The notes beneath the pieces were generated by a model. The model worked only from the letters and a program-made list of their open reading frames with translations. It did no database searches and had not been told where the DNA came from. From CBDANW01 sp965197825 (GTDB taxonomy: Bacteria; Acidobacteriota; Vicinamibacteria; Marinacidobacterales; DATDRI01): a stretch of DNA of 64,000 bases. A program made the translations under genes and the position numbers. The DNA lies in assembly GCA_965197825.1 (NCBI GenBank), contig CBDANW010000002.1, positions 1,984,001-2,048,000 on the forward strand. Reading direction: 5' to 3'. Numbering within the stretch: position 1 is the stretch's first letter; every line of letters begins with the position of its first letter. Below, one piece after another: positions 53,650 through 63,091 of the stretch.

Positions 53650-55671
53650 TTGCCATTCGTGCCGCAACTGCCACTAGCCGTTCTGGCCGCTCTCACCCTT
53701 CTGGCTCAGATCGGAAGCATTGAGCCCGCCGAAGAAGCTCATGCGGAGGCCGTTCGTTTACTCGGCCGTGACGAGGCCGCAGCTGCTGAGGTCGCTGCCC
53801 GTCGTGCCCTCGCGGAGTCGGTGCTGTTCGTTCCGGAGCGTGAGTTCGAGGTGGCACCCGAGAAGGGCCTGGTTTTCGACGAGATGATCGAGGCGGCTCG
53901 AACCGCTTATCGAGAGAGGCGAGCTCGGTACTTCCAAGCCCTTGGTTCGGCGCTCGCGGCACAACAACGCTGGGCGGAAGCGAGAAAGGCGTTGCGGCGA
54001 TCGGCCGGACTCCGTCCTGCTGCCGAGACCTACATGGCGATAGCGTCTCACCCCGATATCACGATCGAACAGCGTGTGGACAGCTTGGTCAAAGCCTACT
54101 TTGCCCCCGGAGCCGATCAGCAAAGGATCGAGAAAGCGTTGGTGGATAGCGGCGCCTTCGCGAGCGTGCAAGTACTCCAAGCGCTATTCGATCGGGAGCG
54201 TTTCTCGCGTGAGTTGGCAAGTGAATTTCCGGATTTGGAGGTCGTGGTCGCACCGTTCCCCGACGTTCGCGCAGCGACGTCCACCGGCACGTTCGTGACC
54301 GCCGATCTGCTCGACGAGGGCGCGGTCGTCGTTTTGTATCTCCCGGTCGCCGGTTGCAACCGGTGTAGCGAGGAATTGGATGGAATCCGCCGAGGCCTCG
54401 CCGATCGGGATAGGGAGACCGAGTTCGTCGTGGCCGCCTTTGTCGACGAGCTAGATTTGGAGAATGCGCGGCGTATCGTACGGCTTCTCGGTATGCCGAT
54501 CGAAGTCGGTCGTGTGGACCGGCTTCCCGCCGGGATAGAGCCCGCGGTCGATGGGGAGATCGTGATCGTGGCCCGCCGCGGGCTCATGCAGGTCCGTATC
54601 CCACTCGACGAAGCGGCTTCGAGCCGGTCGATTGCGGAACAAGTGGCCGCTGGCTCGAGACTACTAGGGCAGCAGGAACCGTCGACCGAACCCAGTGCGT
54701 CGCCGGGTCTAGGCCAGGGTAACGGAGGTCGGAATGCGCTGGTTACGTTGTTCGATCGCGCCGTGGCTCTCGAGGCCGGACCGGTGCCGATTCCGAATGT
54801 TTACGAGCGAGTCGATCGGGATGTGAGGAGTCTGCTCCGTGATGCGACGAGCGAGGACGCGATGGAAGTGCTCGGCGAGCTGGCAAGGCTTCGCGGCGCG
54901 GGGGCGGCCAAGGCACGAGCTCTCCTGGCTGTGGACAGGACCTTGCCGGAAACCCTCCTCGCGACAGTCAAGAAAATCGCTCCGGATGTTGTGAGGCAAG
55001 CGCGACCCGATGAGGGCGCGTTCTACGTCAGCTTGTCCGCCCCGTCGGCGAGTCGACGCATCCTCCTGCAGCGTACGTTTCTCGAGGGAGGCTCCTTGCG
55101 TCACTTCGATCTCATTGTGGATCTGGACGCAAGGGGAGCTTCGCCCGTGTGGGTTGGGCCCGAGACGGATCGACCCAGCGGAACACAACTCGTTTCGACG
55201 GGTGCGGTCTTCTTTTTTGCGAAAGACACGTGTCGCGGCCTCCGTCTCGTCGCTGAGCGGGAACTTATTTATGAAGGATGTCCCGCTCACATGGAAGAAG
55301 GGGAGGTCGTGGAAGCCGTCGACGTTTTAGTGGACCCCGCACCTCCAGCCGAGGCACCGTGGTTCTACCGGCGAGGCGAGATAAATTCGTCCGAACTGGC
55401 TACGCCGGAGACGGCTCTCGAGCAGGGGATTCGCCTGTTTCGCGAAGGAAGCTATCAGGGCGCCCGGTCCATGTTCGAACAAGCGTCGCAGGAGATCGAT
55501 CCGGTCGCGCCCTACGATGAAACCGATCTGCGCTACAACATCGCGCGATGCTACCAAGAGCTGGGTCAGGGACCGAGGGCGCTTCAGATCATGGAGACGG
55601 TCGGCGACGCGGCGTACCAAGATCTAGTCGATGAACGGATCGACGAGCTCGCGGTCGCCACAAGGCGATAG
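53650..55671 (+). CDS. Large secreted TPR/thioredoxin-like protein, unknown
   Basis: 673 residues starting with TTG 53650, 10 bp after the aminotransferase stop. The N-terminus (LPLAVLAALTLLAQIGSIEP) is a signal peptide. A helical repeat region follows (AEAVRLLGRDEAAAAEVAAR, ALGSALAAQQRWAEARKALR). Residues about 215-290 look like a thioredoxin fold with a CxxC (VVLYLPVAGCNRCSEELDGI). The C-terminal half has beta structure (ILLQRTFLEGGSLRHFDLIV) and ends in two TPR-like units (LEQGIRLFREGSYQGARSMF, RYNIARCYQELGQGPRALQI). No named family is recognised. Confidence 0.65.
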   Translation: MPFVPQLPLAVLAALTLLAQIGSIEPAEEAHAEAVRLLGRDEAAAAEVAARRALAESVLFVPEREFEVAPEKGLVFDEMIEAARTAYRERRARYFQALGSALAAQQRWAEARKALRRSAGLRPAAETYMAIASHPDITIEQRVDSLVKAYFAPGADQQRIEKALVDSGAFASVQVLQALFDRERFSRELASEFPDLEVVVAPFPDVRAATSTGTFVTADLLDEGAVVVLYLPVAGCNRCSEELDGIRRGLADRDRETEFVVAAFVDELDLENARRIVRLLGMPIEVGRVDRLPAGIEPAVDGEIVIVARRGLMQVRIPLDEAASSRSIAEQVAAGSRLLGQQEPSTEPSASPGLGQGNGGRNALVTLFDRAVALEAGPVPIPNVYERVDRDVRSLLRDATSEDAMEVLGELARLRGAGAAKARALLAVDRTLPETLLATVKKIAPDVVRQARPDEGAFYVSLSAPSASRRILLQRTFLEGGSLRHFDLIVDLDARGASPVWVGPETDRPSGTQLVSTGAVFFFAKDTCRGLRLVAERELIYEGCPAHMEEGEVVEAVDVLVDPAPPAEAPWFYRRGEINSSELATPETALEQGIRLFREGSYQGARSMFEQASQEIDPVAPYDETDLRYNIARCYQELGQGPRALQIMETVGDAAYQDLVDERIDELAVATRR

Positions 55672-55780
55672 AAGTCGCGCCCTCCTGCGTGTTGCGGGCC
55701 CAGCGAGAGCCTCAGTTGCTGCGGCCCGCCTGTACGTCGATCATTCGTCGCTCTGGAGCTCCGAACGGTCCCTGCGTCCT

Positions 55781-56221
55781 TCAGAGCATTGGCGGGATCA
55801 GGAGCATGGCGATGACCGTGACGACGAGACAGACGAGCGCAATGAGAGAGGTGTAGCCCACAATGTCGCCAAAGCGCAGTCCTGTTACGGCCATCAGTGG
55901 CAAGGCCCAGAACGGCTGAATCAGGTTCGTCGTCGAGTCACCGTAGGCGTAGGCCAGGACGAGGGTATTTGCGGAGACTCCGAGCTCGCGCCCGGCGGGA
56001 ATCAGGAAGGGCGCCTCGATCAGTCATTTGGAAACCGCCGGATGGGACGAAGAGGTTCATCAGCCCCGAGTAGAGGTACACAATCAGCGGAAACGTGTCG
56101 GTGCTCGCCACCCGCACGAATAACGAGCCGAGCCAGACGCCAAGCTCGGTGCTATTGAGTATTCCGAAAATCCCGGCGTAGAACGGGAACTGCAGGATGA
56201 TGCCCGACGCCGTGCCGACCC
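55781..56221 (-). pseudogene. AtoE-type short-chain fatty acid transporter, C-terminal fragment
   Basis: Reading from 56221: GIILQFPFYAGIFGILNSTE, FPLIVYLYSGLMNLFVPSGG. Near 56030 an extra T and a TGG-to-TGA change break the frame, which continues LIEAPFLIPAGRELGVSANT, AYAYGDSTTNLIQPFWALPL, LVVTVIAMLLIPPML. This covers only the last third of AtoE. The N-terminal two-thirds are absent. Confidence 0.75.
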
Positions 56222-56459
56222 GATGACGGATACCGGTTGCCGGTTCGGCCTGCGACAGAGAGATGGTCAGGTGCTCACGGTGGGCGTTTCCAGGCCAGGA
56301 ACCTCAGGCGACGGAACCCAACCCGTCCATGGTCCGGATCGATCGGGCCCGGCTCGACCAACTGGGAGTTTACAGGCTCTAACTCGAGGATGGTATTTTT
56401 TCTCTACAACTACCACGAGTTCGCCGGCACGCTGGTCGCCGACGCCGAGCGGTAGTCCC
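56222..56459. other. Unassigned interval
   Basis: No gene is supported between the AtoE fragment and the AMP-ligase end. A short plus-strand frame ending MVFFLYNYHEFAGTLVADAE has no recognised family. Confidence 0.3.
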
Positions 56460-56731
56460 TCACCCGCGGGCCGCGTACTCGTCGCGGAGCTTCCGTCGCA
56501 TGATTTTGTTGGACGCCGTGCGCGGCAGTGCGTCCACCACGACGACGTCATGGGATTCGAAAAGAGGATTCAGTTGGCGGGCAATCCTCTCGCCGAGCTT
56601 CCTCATGAGATCGACCCGAGGAGCGCCTTCTTCGAGCACGATGTAGAGGACAGTAACTCCTCGCCGTGGCCCGTCGTGACAAGCGTGTCGGAATGTTCCA
56701 TCGTGAGCAGTCTTGAAAGGAGTGCGAAGCG

Positions 56732-57076
56732 ATGGAAGCGAGGACAGCATTTCGTAGGCGAGCACGTGAAGAAAATCGTGGCCGCACAGGTCGAGGGCGG
56801 CGTTACTCGCGGGAACAACGTCGCGAAGCGGTGCTGTATCTGAATCAGATGAAGGATCAGGGCGCGAGCCTTGAGGGTGTCGCGAGGGGGCTCGGGGTGA
56901 GTGGCTGGAGTCTATCTCGATGGAATCGAGAGGAGGCTATGAGGGGTATCGTTCGGCGTGTCGAAGTCGTGGAATCGGAAAAACGCACGGAGATTACGCT
57001 GGTAACCCCGCGAGGGTATCGAATCGAGGGTCTGTCGGAACAGCGGCTGCTGCGGCTTGTTGAGCAGCTGGGATGA
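56732..57076 (+). CDS. tnpA: IS66 TnpA
   Basis: 114 residues with a HTH (RRYSREQRREAVLYLNQMKD, then GVARGLGVSGWSLSRWNREE), the usual accessory DNA-binding protein of IS66 elements. The stop overlaps the tnpB start by ATGA (57073-57076), indicating coupling. Confidence 0.85.
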   Translation: MEARTAFRRRAREENRGRTGRGRRYSREQRREAVLYLNQMKDQGASLEGVARGLGVSGWSLSRWNREEAMRGIVRRVEVVESEKRTEITLVTPRGYRIEGLSEQRLLRLVEQLG

Positions 57077-57453
57077 AGTGGAATAGCCGTCGGGTGTCGG
57101 CATGGGCGTACGCGGCGCCGGCGGATCTCCGCAAGGGCTTTGACGGTCTGTCGGCGCTGGTGATGAACGAGCTTGGTCGTGACCCGCTGAGCGGTGAGCT
57201 GTACTTGTTCGTCAGCCGCAACCGAATCCGCGCGAAAGTTCTGCACTGGGACGGGACCGGACTGTGCGTCTACGCGAAACGTCTCGAAGAGGGAAAGTTC
57301 GCATGCCTGTGGTCCAGCGGTGACGGCGAGCCAGTGCGACTGACGACGACAGAGTTGTCGTTGTTTCTGGAGGTGAGCCGGTTGGTCGGAAAAATATCTT
57401 TGTCACCTCCTGAAATGAAGCATTTTTCACTTGCCGTGAGATCGTCTCTATGA
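57073..57453 (+). CDS. tnpB: IS66 TnpB (Orf2)
   Basis: 126 residues. The IS66 Orf2 signature is complete: AYAAPADLRKGFDGLSALVM, DPLSGELYLFVSRNRIRAKV, LHWDGTGLCVYAKRLEEGKF. It is an accessory protein needed for transposition whose biochemical role is unclear. The C-terminus is slightly longer than the common about 115 residues. Confidence 0.95.
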   Translation: MKWNSRRVSAWAYAAPADLRKGFDGLSALVMNELGRDPLSGELYLFVSRNRIRAKVLHWDGTGLCVYAKRLEEGKFACLWSSGDGEPVRLTTTELSLFLEVSRLVGKISLSPPEMKHFSLAVRSSL

Positions 57454-57467
57454 TCTAATCGTATTCC

Positions 57468-58985
57468 GTGGTTCGCATAAAAAACGAACACGACCTCGAA
57501 ACACTCCGCCAGATAGCTCTCCTCGTTGATAACGAGAACCAGCGCCTCGTCAATGAAAACGTTCGTCTGCGAGTGGAACTGGCGAGACTCCATGGTGTGC
57601 CGGAAACGGAGCAACTTGAACTGTCGGTTCTCAAGCAACTACAGGAAAAGCGAGAGAGCATTTTCCGCATCGACGAAAAGCGGACCCGGAAGAAAACGAA
57701 GGCTAAAAAGAACAAGAAGAAAGGGCACGGCCCGCGCGAACAGCCTCATCTTCCCGTGGTCGACAAAGTAATCGAACTCGCCGAGACAGAGAAAAAGTGC
57801 TCGGTGTGCGACGGCGAGCTGGGCGAGATGGCGGGTCAATACGAGGAATCGGAAGTGGTGACGGTGGTGAAGCGGAGCTTCGTCATCGAACGGCATTTGC
57901 GGAAAAAGTACCGCTGCCGATGTAACGCGAACGTCGTCACCGCACCGGCGGCGACGAAGCTTCAGCCCGGAGGCCGCTACTCGGTGGAGTTCGCGACCGA
58001 AGTGGCCATCAGCAAGTACCTGGACCATATGCCTCTCGAGCGCCAGGTTCGGATGATGCGCCGCGAAGGGCTAGATATCGACAGCCAGACGCTGTGGGAC
58101 CAGCTGAACGTACTGGCACGTCATCTGAATCCGGTGTACGACGCTCTGGGAGAGAAGGTTTTGGAGTCACCCGTCATCCACGCCGACGAAACGCGGTGGC
58201 CTCTGATGGGCTCGATGAAGAAGTCGGCGGGCACGGTGTGGGGCGTTTCGAGTCCGGACATCGCGTACTACCGAATGCTGCCGACGAAATCGACGGAAGA
58301 TGGCCAAAAGGTGCTGGGGACCTACTCCGGCATCGCGGTTGTGGACGGCTACGCGGTGTACGAGGTGCTAGCTCGAGCCGGTCCAGACGGCTACGCGGCT
58401 CGTGCCGGTCCACAGTTTCGTCTCGCCCACTGCTGGGCGCACGTGAAAAGAAAGTTCGACGAAGCCAGCGAGCACTACCCGCAAGCTTGCTCCGAAGTGC
58501 TTCGTTTGATCGGAGAGCTGTACGAAGTCGAACGCGAGGTCCCGGGTCCGTTTCCCGGCGATGAAAAAGCTCAGAAACCGAGACTTCGTTTACGCAAGCA
58601 ACGTTCGCAGCGGATCTTGAAAGCGATTCGGCAATGGGGCGAGAGCCAAAGAGGATTGCCGCGAAGCGACTTCGGCAAGGCGGTCCGCTACATGCTGGAG
58701 AGATGGGAGACACTCACGCTGTTCGCCGAAAACCCTCTCGTCTGGCTTGACAACAATCACGCCGAGCGCGCCCTGAGGGAACCTGTCGTCGGTCGCAAAA
58801 ATCACTACGGCAGTCGAACGAAACGCGGAACCGACGTCGCAGCGCTGTTCTACACCCTGTGCGAGACCGCGAAGCTTCAGAACGTCGACCCCAGGGCCTA
58901 CATGCTCGAAGCGGCCTACGCCGCCATCAACCAGCCAGGAACCGTGTTACTCCCCGACGCCCTACGCGACAACTCCGCTGCGTAG
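57468..58985 (+). CDS. tnpC: IS66 TnpC transposase
   Basis: 505 residues from GTG 57468, the full-length DDE transposase. The N-terminal coiled leucine-zipper (LVDNENQRLVNENVRLRVEL) is followed by a zinc-binding part (KKCSVCDGELGEM, KYRCRCNANV). The catalytic domain includes VIHADETRWPLMG with the first D, and HCWAHVKRKFDEASEHYPQA. It continues to WLDNNHAERALREPVVGRKN with the catalytic E region. The C-terminus YMLEAAYAAINQPGTVLLPD is typical. No defects are seen. Confidence 0.95.
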   Translation: MVRIKNEHDLETLRQIALLVDNENQRLVNENVRLRVELARLHGVPETEQLELSVLKQLQEKRESIFRIDEKRTRKKTKAKKNKKKGHGPREQPHLPVVDKVIELAETEKKCSVCDGELGEMAGQYEESEVVTVVKRSFVIERHLRKKYRCRCNANVVTAPAATKLQPGGRYSVEFATEVAISKYLDHMPLERQVRMMRREGLDIDSQTLWDQLNVLARHLNPVYDALGEKVLESPVIHADETRWPLMGSMKKSAGTVWGVSSPDIAYYRMLPTKSTEDGQKVLGTYSGIAVVDGYAVYEVLARAGPDGYAARAGPQFRLAHCWAHVKRKFDEASEHYPQACSEVLRLIGELYEVEREVPGPFPGDEKAQKPRLRLRKQRSQRILKAIRQWGESQRGLPRSDFGKAVRYMLERWETLTLFAENPLVWLDNNHAERALREPVVGRKNHYGSRTKRGTDVAALFYTLCETAKLQNVDPRAYMLEAAYAAINQPGTVLLPDALRDNSAA

Positions 58986-60790
58986 CTTCTCCTCCGAATC
59001 GCGACGTTCCAACCCGCTCCAGTGGGGCACGGCGAGGAGTTACAGAGGACAAGCTTCTCCGCGCCCCCACCTTCTGGCCGCACCGCCACCGCGGCGCATT
59101 CTCTGACCATGACGTGTCCGCTCACGACGCGCTCGAGCTCGACTGAGCCAACCTTGACGCCGCCGAGGTTCATCGTGTCGTCCACTCGACCTCCTGCCTT
59201 GAAGTACCCGTTCGGAAGCCGGGCGATCTCGTCGCCGTGGCGACGCAGAATTTCGCCCCGGGGGCCCGCGGGACAGCCGTCATAGTAGACCGCGTCGTGG
59301 TCGCCGTTCAGGAGCTCCTGCGACGGTCCGATGGCGGGGGGGACTAGGAAGAGCTCTCCGACATCTCCTTCCTCCAGGATCACTACGTCGATGCCGAGAG
59401 CGGGCGTCGTGAACGTCGAAGGTGAGGCCGGCTGCAGGACGGTTCCGGTCAGATGCCCCCCACCGATCTCGGTCCCTCCCAGGTACTCGATGACGGGGGC
59501 ACGATAGTCGGCGCGGCTCACGAGCCAGAGGTAGTCTTCCGCGTTCGATGCTTCGCCGGTGGAGCTGAACAGTCAGACGCTCGGCCAGCCTCCAGCATCG
59601 ACGCTACCTGCGGTGCGACAGGCACGCACGAGCGAGGGCACGACACCGAGCACATCGACCTCCGCTTCACGCACGAAACGCGTGAACCCGCCACCGGTCG
59701 GGGCGCCCTCGTAGAGCGCCATCGTTGCCTCGTTGAGGAGGCTCCCGTAGATCAGCCAGGGCCCCATCATCCAGCCGACGTTCGTCGGCCAGCAGACCAC
59801 GTCCCGCGGGTGAACGTCCTGATGGAAATGGGCGTCCATGCCCGCCTTGAGCGGTGTCACCTCGGTCCAGGAAATGGCCTTGGGGGAGGCCGTGGTCCCC
59901 GAGGAGAAGAGGCACGTTCGTGACGTGACCAGGGTCGAACGCCGGCGAGGCGGGATCCGTGCCCTCGCCGAGGAAGTCCTCCCAGGCCAGATCGCAGTGA
60001 TCGAGCTCGTCCGCCGCCAGCACGATCGCGAAGGTAGGCTTGTCGAGCTCTGCGCCGCGGTCCGGACCTTGCCGTAAAGGTCGATGACGCGTCCGCCACG
60101 GCGATAGCTCGAGACGGTCACGATGGCCCTCGCCCCGCCGATCTCCACTCGGGTGCGGAGCTCGTCGGCGGAGAAGCTGTCGGCTACCGAGACGACTCGG
60201 CATCCGGCCCTCACCGTCCCGAGGTAGGCCGCGACGCACTCGGGGGTCATGGGCATGTAGAGGGCGACGCCGTCGCCGGGCGCAAAGCCGCGGGCGAGCA
60301 GACCGTTGGCGAAGCGGTTGACCTGCACCTGGAGCTGGGCATAGGTGAGGCTCTCGACGTGGCCGGCACCTTCCCGGCCGTACAGGATGGCGGGCGCGCC
60401 CGGCGGCGCGGTGAAGCAACTGCGGGTGATCTCGAGCTCCGCACCTTTCAGCCAGCGGGGGTGCTTCACGCCGTCCGCGAGGTCCAGGATGGCCTCCGGC
60501 TCGGTCTCGAAAACAACACCGAGACGGGCCAGCACCCGCGCCCAGAACTCCTGCCGATTCGCCACACTGAAGCGGTGGAGCGCCGGATAGTCCTCGAGGC
60601 CCAGCTCTTCGAGGAGTGAGAGGAGGTTCGAGCGTTTTCGCGTCGCCGGATCGGGCCACCACGCGATCGGCACCGGATCACCGGTGTAGGCCTCTCGAAA
60701 GGCCTTCCAGTGAGCGGAGAAGGGATGCCTCTTTCCCTCCTGGACCGCCCGGACGAACTCACGCCAGGCAGCGTTCGTCGTCTCTCCCAT

Positions 60791-61045
60791 GCCGGCCTAT
60801 CTTACCGCCGGGAATCGTCCTGGCGGTGAAGTGCAGTGCAGCGGTGCCGGCGATCGGGAAGCCGTGCACGCGAGCCGGCACCGTGAGATCGACCGGGCTC
60901 CTCTGGACAGCGCACGTTCGGAAGCCTTCAAGATCCTCCTGGACTTTCGAGCCAACTCATAGCAAAGAGTACGTTTGGCCTCCGGGAGCACCGTCTCTCT
61001 CGGGTGTTATACTGAGGCCTTGGAGTCTCTCGAAGTGACATCAAG
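60791..61045. other. Intergenic region before the glutaredoxin gene
   Basis: No full gene is present. A plus-strand frame ending at 60960 (LDSARSEAFKILLDFRANS) looks protein-like and could be a relic tail. TATACT at 61008-61013 has no -35 partner at 17 bp. Confidence 0.3.
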
Positions 61046-61279
61046 ATGTACACGACCACGCGGTGTCGTGATTGTCGACTGGCAAAACGATTCCTCGACG
61101 AGCACAGTATCGACTATGAGGAAATCAACATCGATGAGTATCCGGAGGCGATCGAGATCGTTTTGAAGGCCACTGGTGGCAAGCGTCAGGTTCCGACCTT
61201 CGATATCGATGGCCGCTTCGTGACGGCGAGCCCCTTCAGCCGCCAAAGGCTGGCCGAGGCCCTCGGACTCCATCCGTGA
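61046..61279 (+). CDS. Glutaredoxin-family protein
   Basis: 77 residues. It is a small dithiol oxidoreductase of the glutaredoxin/NrdH fold. The active site is TTRCRDCRLAKRFL (CxxC), the cis-Pro motif is RQVPTFDIDG, and the C-terminal helix includes RQRLAEAL. The ATG at 61046 gives the usual short N-terminus, and an in-frame stop lies just upstream. Its partner could be ribonucleotide reductase or another thiol protein; none is encoded nearby. Confidence 0.88.
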   Translation: MYTTTRCRDCRLAKRFLDEHSIDYEEINIDEYPEAIEIVLKATGGKRQVPTFDIDGRFVTASPFSRQRLAEALGLHP

Positions 61280-61351
61280 AGGGGGTCGGTCGTCTGACTC
61301 CCCTTCGGGCATTCTCCCAATTCTCAAAATGATGAAAGCAATCTGCTCACC

Positions 61352-63088
61352 ATGTTAGTGCTACGTCGTCTGCTGCCGTATCTCGCCCAGTACAAGGGAC
61401 AGATCGCTCGGGGCATGCTTTGCCTATTGTTCAGCAAAGTGGCGTCGGTCCTGGCGCCCCAGGTGCTGCGTATGACGGTCGACGATCTAACCGTTGCCGT
61501 GACCGCGCAGAAGCTGCTCTTCTATTCCGGGCTCCTCATTGCGATCGCACTAGTGGACGGATTTTTCCGCTTCTGGATGCGCCGGTTGTTGATCGGGGTC
61601 TCCCGATACGTCGAGTTCGATCTTCGCAATGATTTCTACGCCCATCTTCAGCGGATGAGCCCATCGTTTTTCCATCGTTGGCGGACCGGGGACCTCATGT
61701 CACGGACAACCAATGACATCGCGGCCGTTCGCAGCGTTCTAGGACCGGGGATCATGTACCCCGCGGAGACGATCGTCATCACCATCGCTGCCTTGGGATT
61801 CATGTTGGCCATTCATGTCGAGCTGACGTTGGTGGCGCTCGCCGTCATGCCGATCGTTTCGGTAGCGGTGAAGAAGTTCGGCGCCGTGATCCACAAACGC
61901 TTCGAGGCGATCCAGGCCAAGATGAGCGACATCACGGCCCTGGTGCAGGAGAACCTTTCCGGAGTAAGAGTCGTCAAAGCCTACACGCAAGAGGGCGCGG
62001 AGCAGGAGAAGTTCGAAGAAGAGAACCAGGACTACTTCCGTCACAGCCTGTCGCTGGCGAAGCTATGGGGAGCTTTCTACCCGCTGCTCGCCGTGCTCAT
62101 CGGCATTGGCTCGGCGCTCGTGCTTTGGTGGGGCGGCGGGCTTGTGGTGAGCCAGGAGATCTCTCTCGGGCAGCTCGTAGCCTTCTTCGCATATCTTTCC
62201 ATGCTGACGTGGCCAATGATCGCCTTCGGCTGGGTCGTGAACATCTATCAACGAGGCGCCGCGTCGATGAAGCGGTTGGCGGTCATCATGGACACGAAGC
62301 CGGAGCTGATGGACGCTCCCGACGCTCGAACGGACGTGGACGTGACCGGACGCATCGAGTTTCGCGACGTCAGCTTTCGCTACAACGGGACGGAGGTTCT
62401 AAAGGGCATCAACTTGGTCATCGAAGAGGGGAACACGATCGCGCTAGTCGGGCGCACGGGTGCGGGCAAGAGTACGCTGGTAAGCCTCGTTCCCCGCCTT
62501 TATGACGTGAGCGCGGGCCAGGTGCTCGTCGACGGAGTCGACGTTCGAAAGCTTCCCCTCGCCAACTTGCGTGACGCCATTGGGTTCGTCTCGCAGGAGA
62601 GTTTCTTGTTCTCCGAGACACTGCGGGACAACATTAGTTTCGGGCTCAAAGACGCCTCTCTCGACGAGATCGAGAAGGCGGCGGAGGTTGCCGGTCTGGC
62701 GCCGGACATCGCGGACTTTCCTCTGCAATACGACACGATGGTCGGGGAGCGAGGGATCACGTTGTCGGGAGGGCAAAAACAGCGCGGGACGATCGCTCGA
62801 GCGCTCCTCACCGAGCCGCGCATCCTCATTCTCGACGACGCTCTGTCCAGCGTGGATACCGAGACCGAGGATCGGATTCTTTCCCAGCTGCGCGGGGTGA
62901 TCCGAAACCGCACCACGTTGTTGGTCTCTCATCGGATCAGCACGATCAAGGACGCCGACGTCATCGTGGTTTTGGAAGACGGACGGATCGTCGAGCAGGG
63001 AACCCACGAGAGTCTGGTGGCGCAGCAGGGAGTCTACGCGGGGCTCTATCGCAAACAGCTCCTGGAAGAAGAATTGGAACGCATATAA
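61352..63088 (+). CDS. ABC exporter half-transporter, degenerate ATP site
   Basis: 578 residues. A six-helix membrane domain (residues about 15-300) is followed by an ATPase. Motifs: Walker A GRTGAGKSTLV, Q-loop FVSQESFLF, signature LSGGQKQRGTIARAL, Walker B ILILDDALSSVDTETED, switch LVSHRISTI. The residue after the Walker B Asp is Asp rather than the usual catalytic Glu. That is typical for one subunit of heterodimeric exporters (YheI/YheH, TM287/288 type). The downstream gene, 3 bp away, would be its partner. The substrate, drug or lipid-like, is unknown. Confidence 0.93.
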   Translation: MLVLRRLLPYLAQYKGQIARGMLCLLFSKVASVLAPQVLRMTVDDLTVAVTAQKLLFYSGLLIAIALVDGFFRFWMRRLLIGVSRYVEFDLRNDFYAHLQRMSPSFFHRWRTGDLMSRTTNDIAAVRSVLGPGIMYPAETIVITIAALGFMLAIHVELTLVALAVMPIVSVAVKKFGAVIHKRFEAIQAKMSDITALVQENLSGVRVVKAYTQEGAEQEKFEEENQDYFRHSLSLAKLWGAFYPLLAVLIGIGSALVLWWGGGLVVSQEISLGQLVAFFAYLSMLTWPMIAFGWVVNIYQRGAASMKRLAVIMDTKPELMDAPDARTDVDVTGRIEFRDVSFRYNGTEVLKGINLVIEEGNTIALVGRTGAGKSTLVSLVPRLYDVSAGQVLVDGVDVRKLPLANLRDAIGFVSQESFLFSETLRDNISFGLKDASLDEIEKAAEVAGLAPDIADFPLQYDTMVGERGITLSGGQKQRGTIARALLTEPRILILDDALSSVDTETEDRILSQLRGVIRNRTTLLVSHRISTIKDADVIVVLEDGRIVEQGTHESLVAQQGVYAGLYRKQLLEEELERI

Positions 63089-63091
63089 CTC

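Larger units (their letters stand above)
56653..59043 (+). mobile_element. IS66-family element
   Basis: 2391 bp. Inverted ends begin GTAACTCCTCGCCGTG on both sides, and the 8-bp target duplication AGAGGACA is at 56645-56652 and 59044-59051. It carries the three-gene IS66 set tnpA-tnpB-tnpC. Confidence 0.96.
56460..60790 (-). pseudogene. Acetoacetyl-/acetyl-CoA synthetase-like AMP ligase, IS66-interrupted
   Basis: The ATG at 60790 begins MGETTNAAWREFVRAVQEGK. The acyl-CoA synthetase N-terminus and AMP-binding core are clear (ILYGREGAGHVESLTYAQLQ, MPMTPECVAAYLGTVRAGCR, SSGTTASPKAISWTEVTPLK). A stretch of about 45 codons (60060-59925) is in another frame between two compensating shifts. TGA 59575-59573 interrupts GGWPSV*LFSSTGEASN. 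The core continues (EYLGGTEIGGGHL, YDGCPAGPRGEILRRHGDEI) to an IS66 insertion at 59043. The C-terminal domain with its catalytic Lys (LPRTASNKIMRRKLRDEY) lies beyond it at 56652-56460. Reconstructed length is about 644 residues. Confidence 0.85.
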
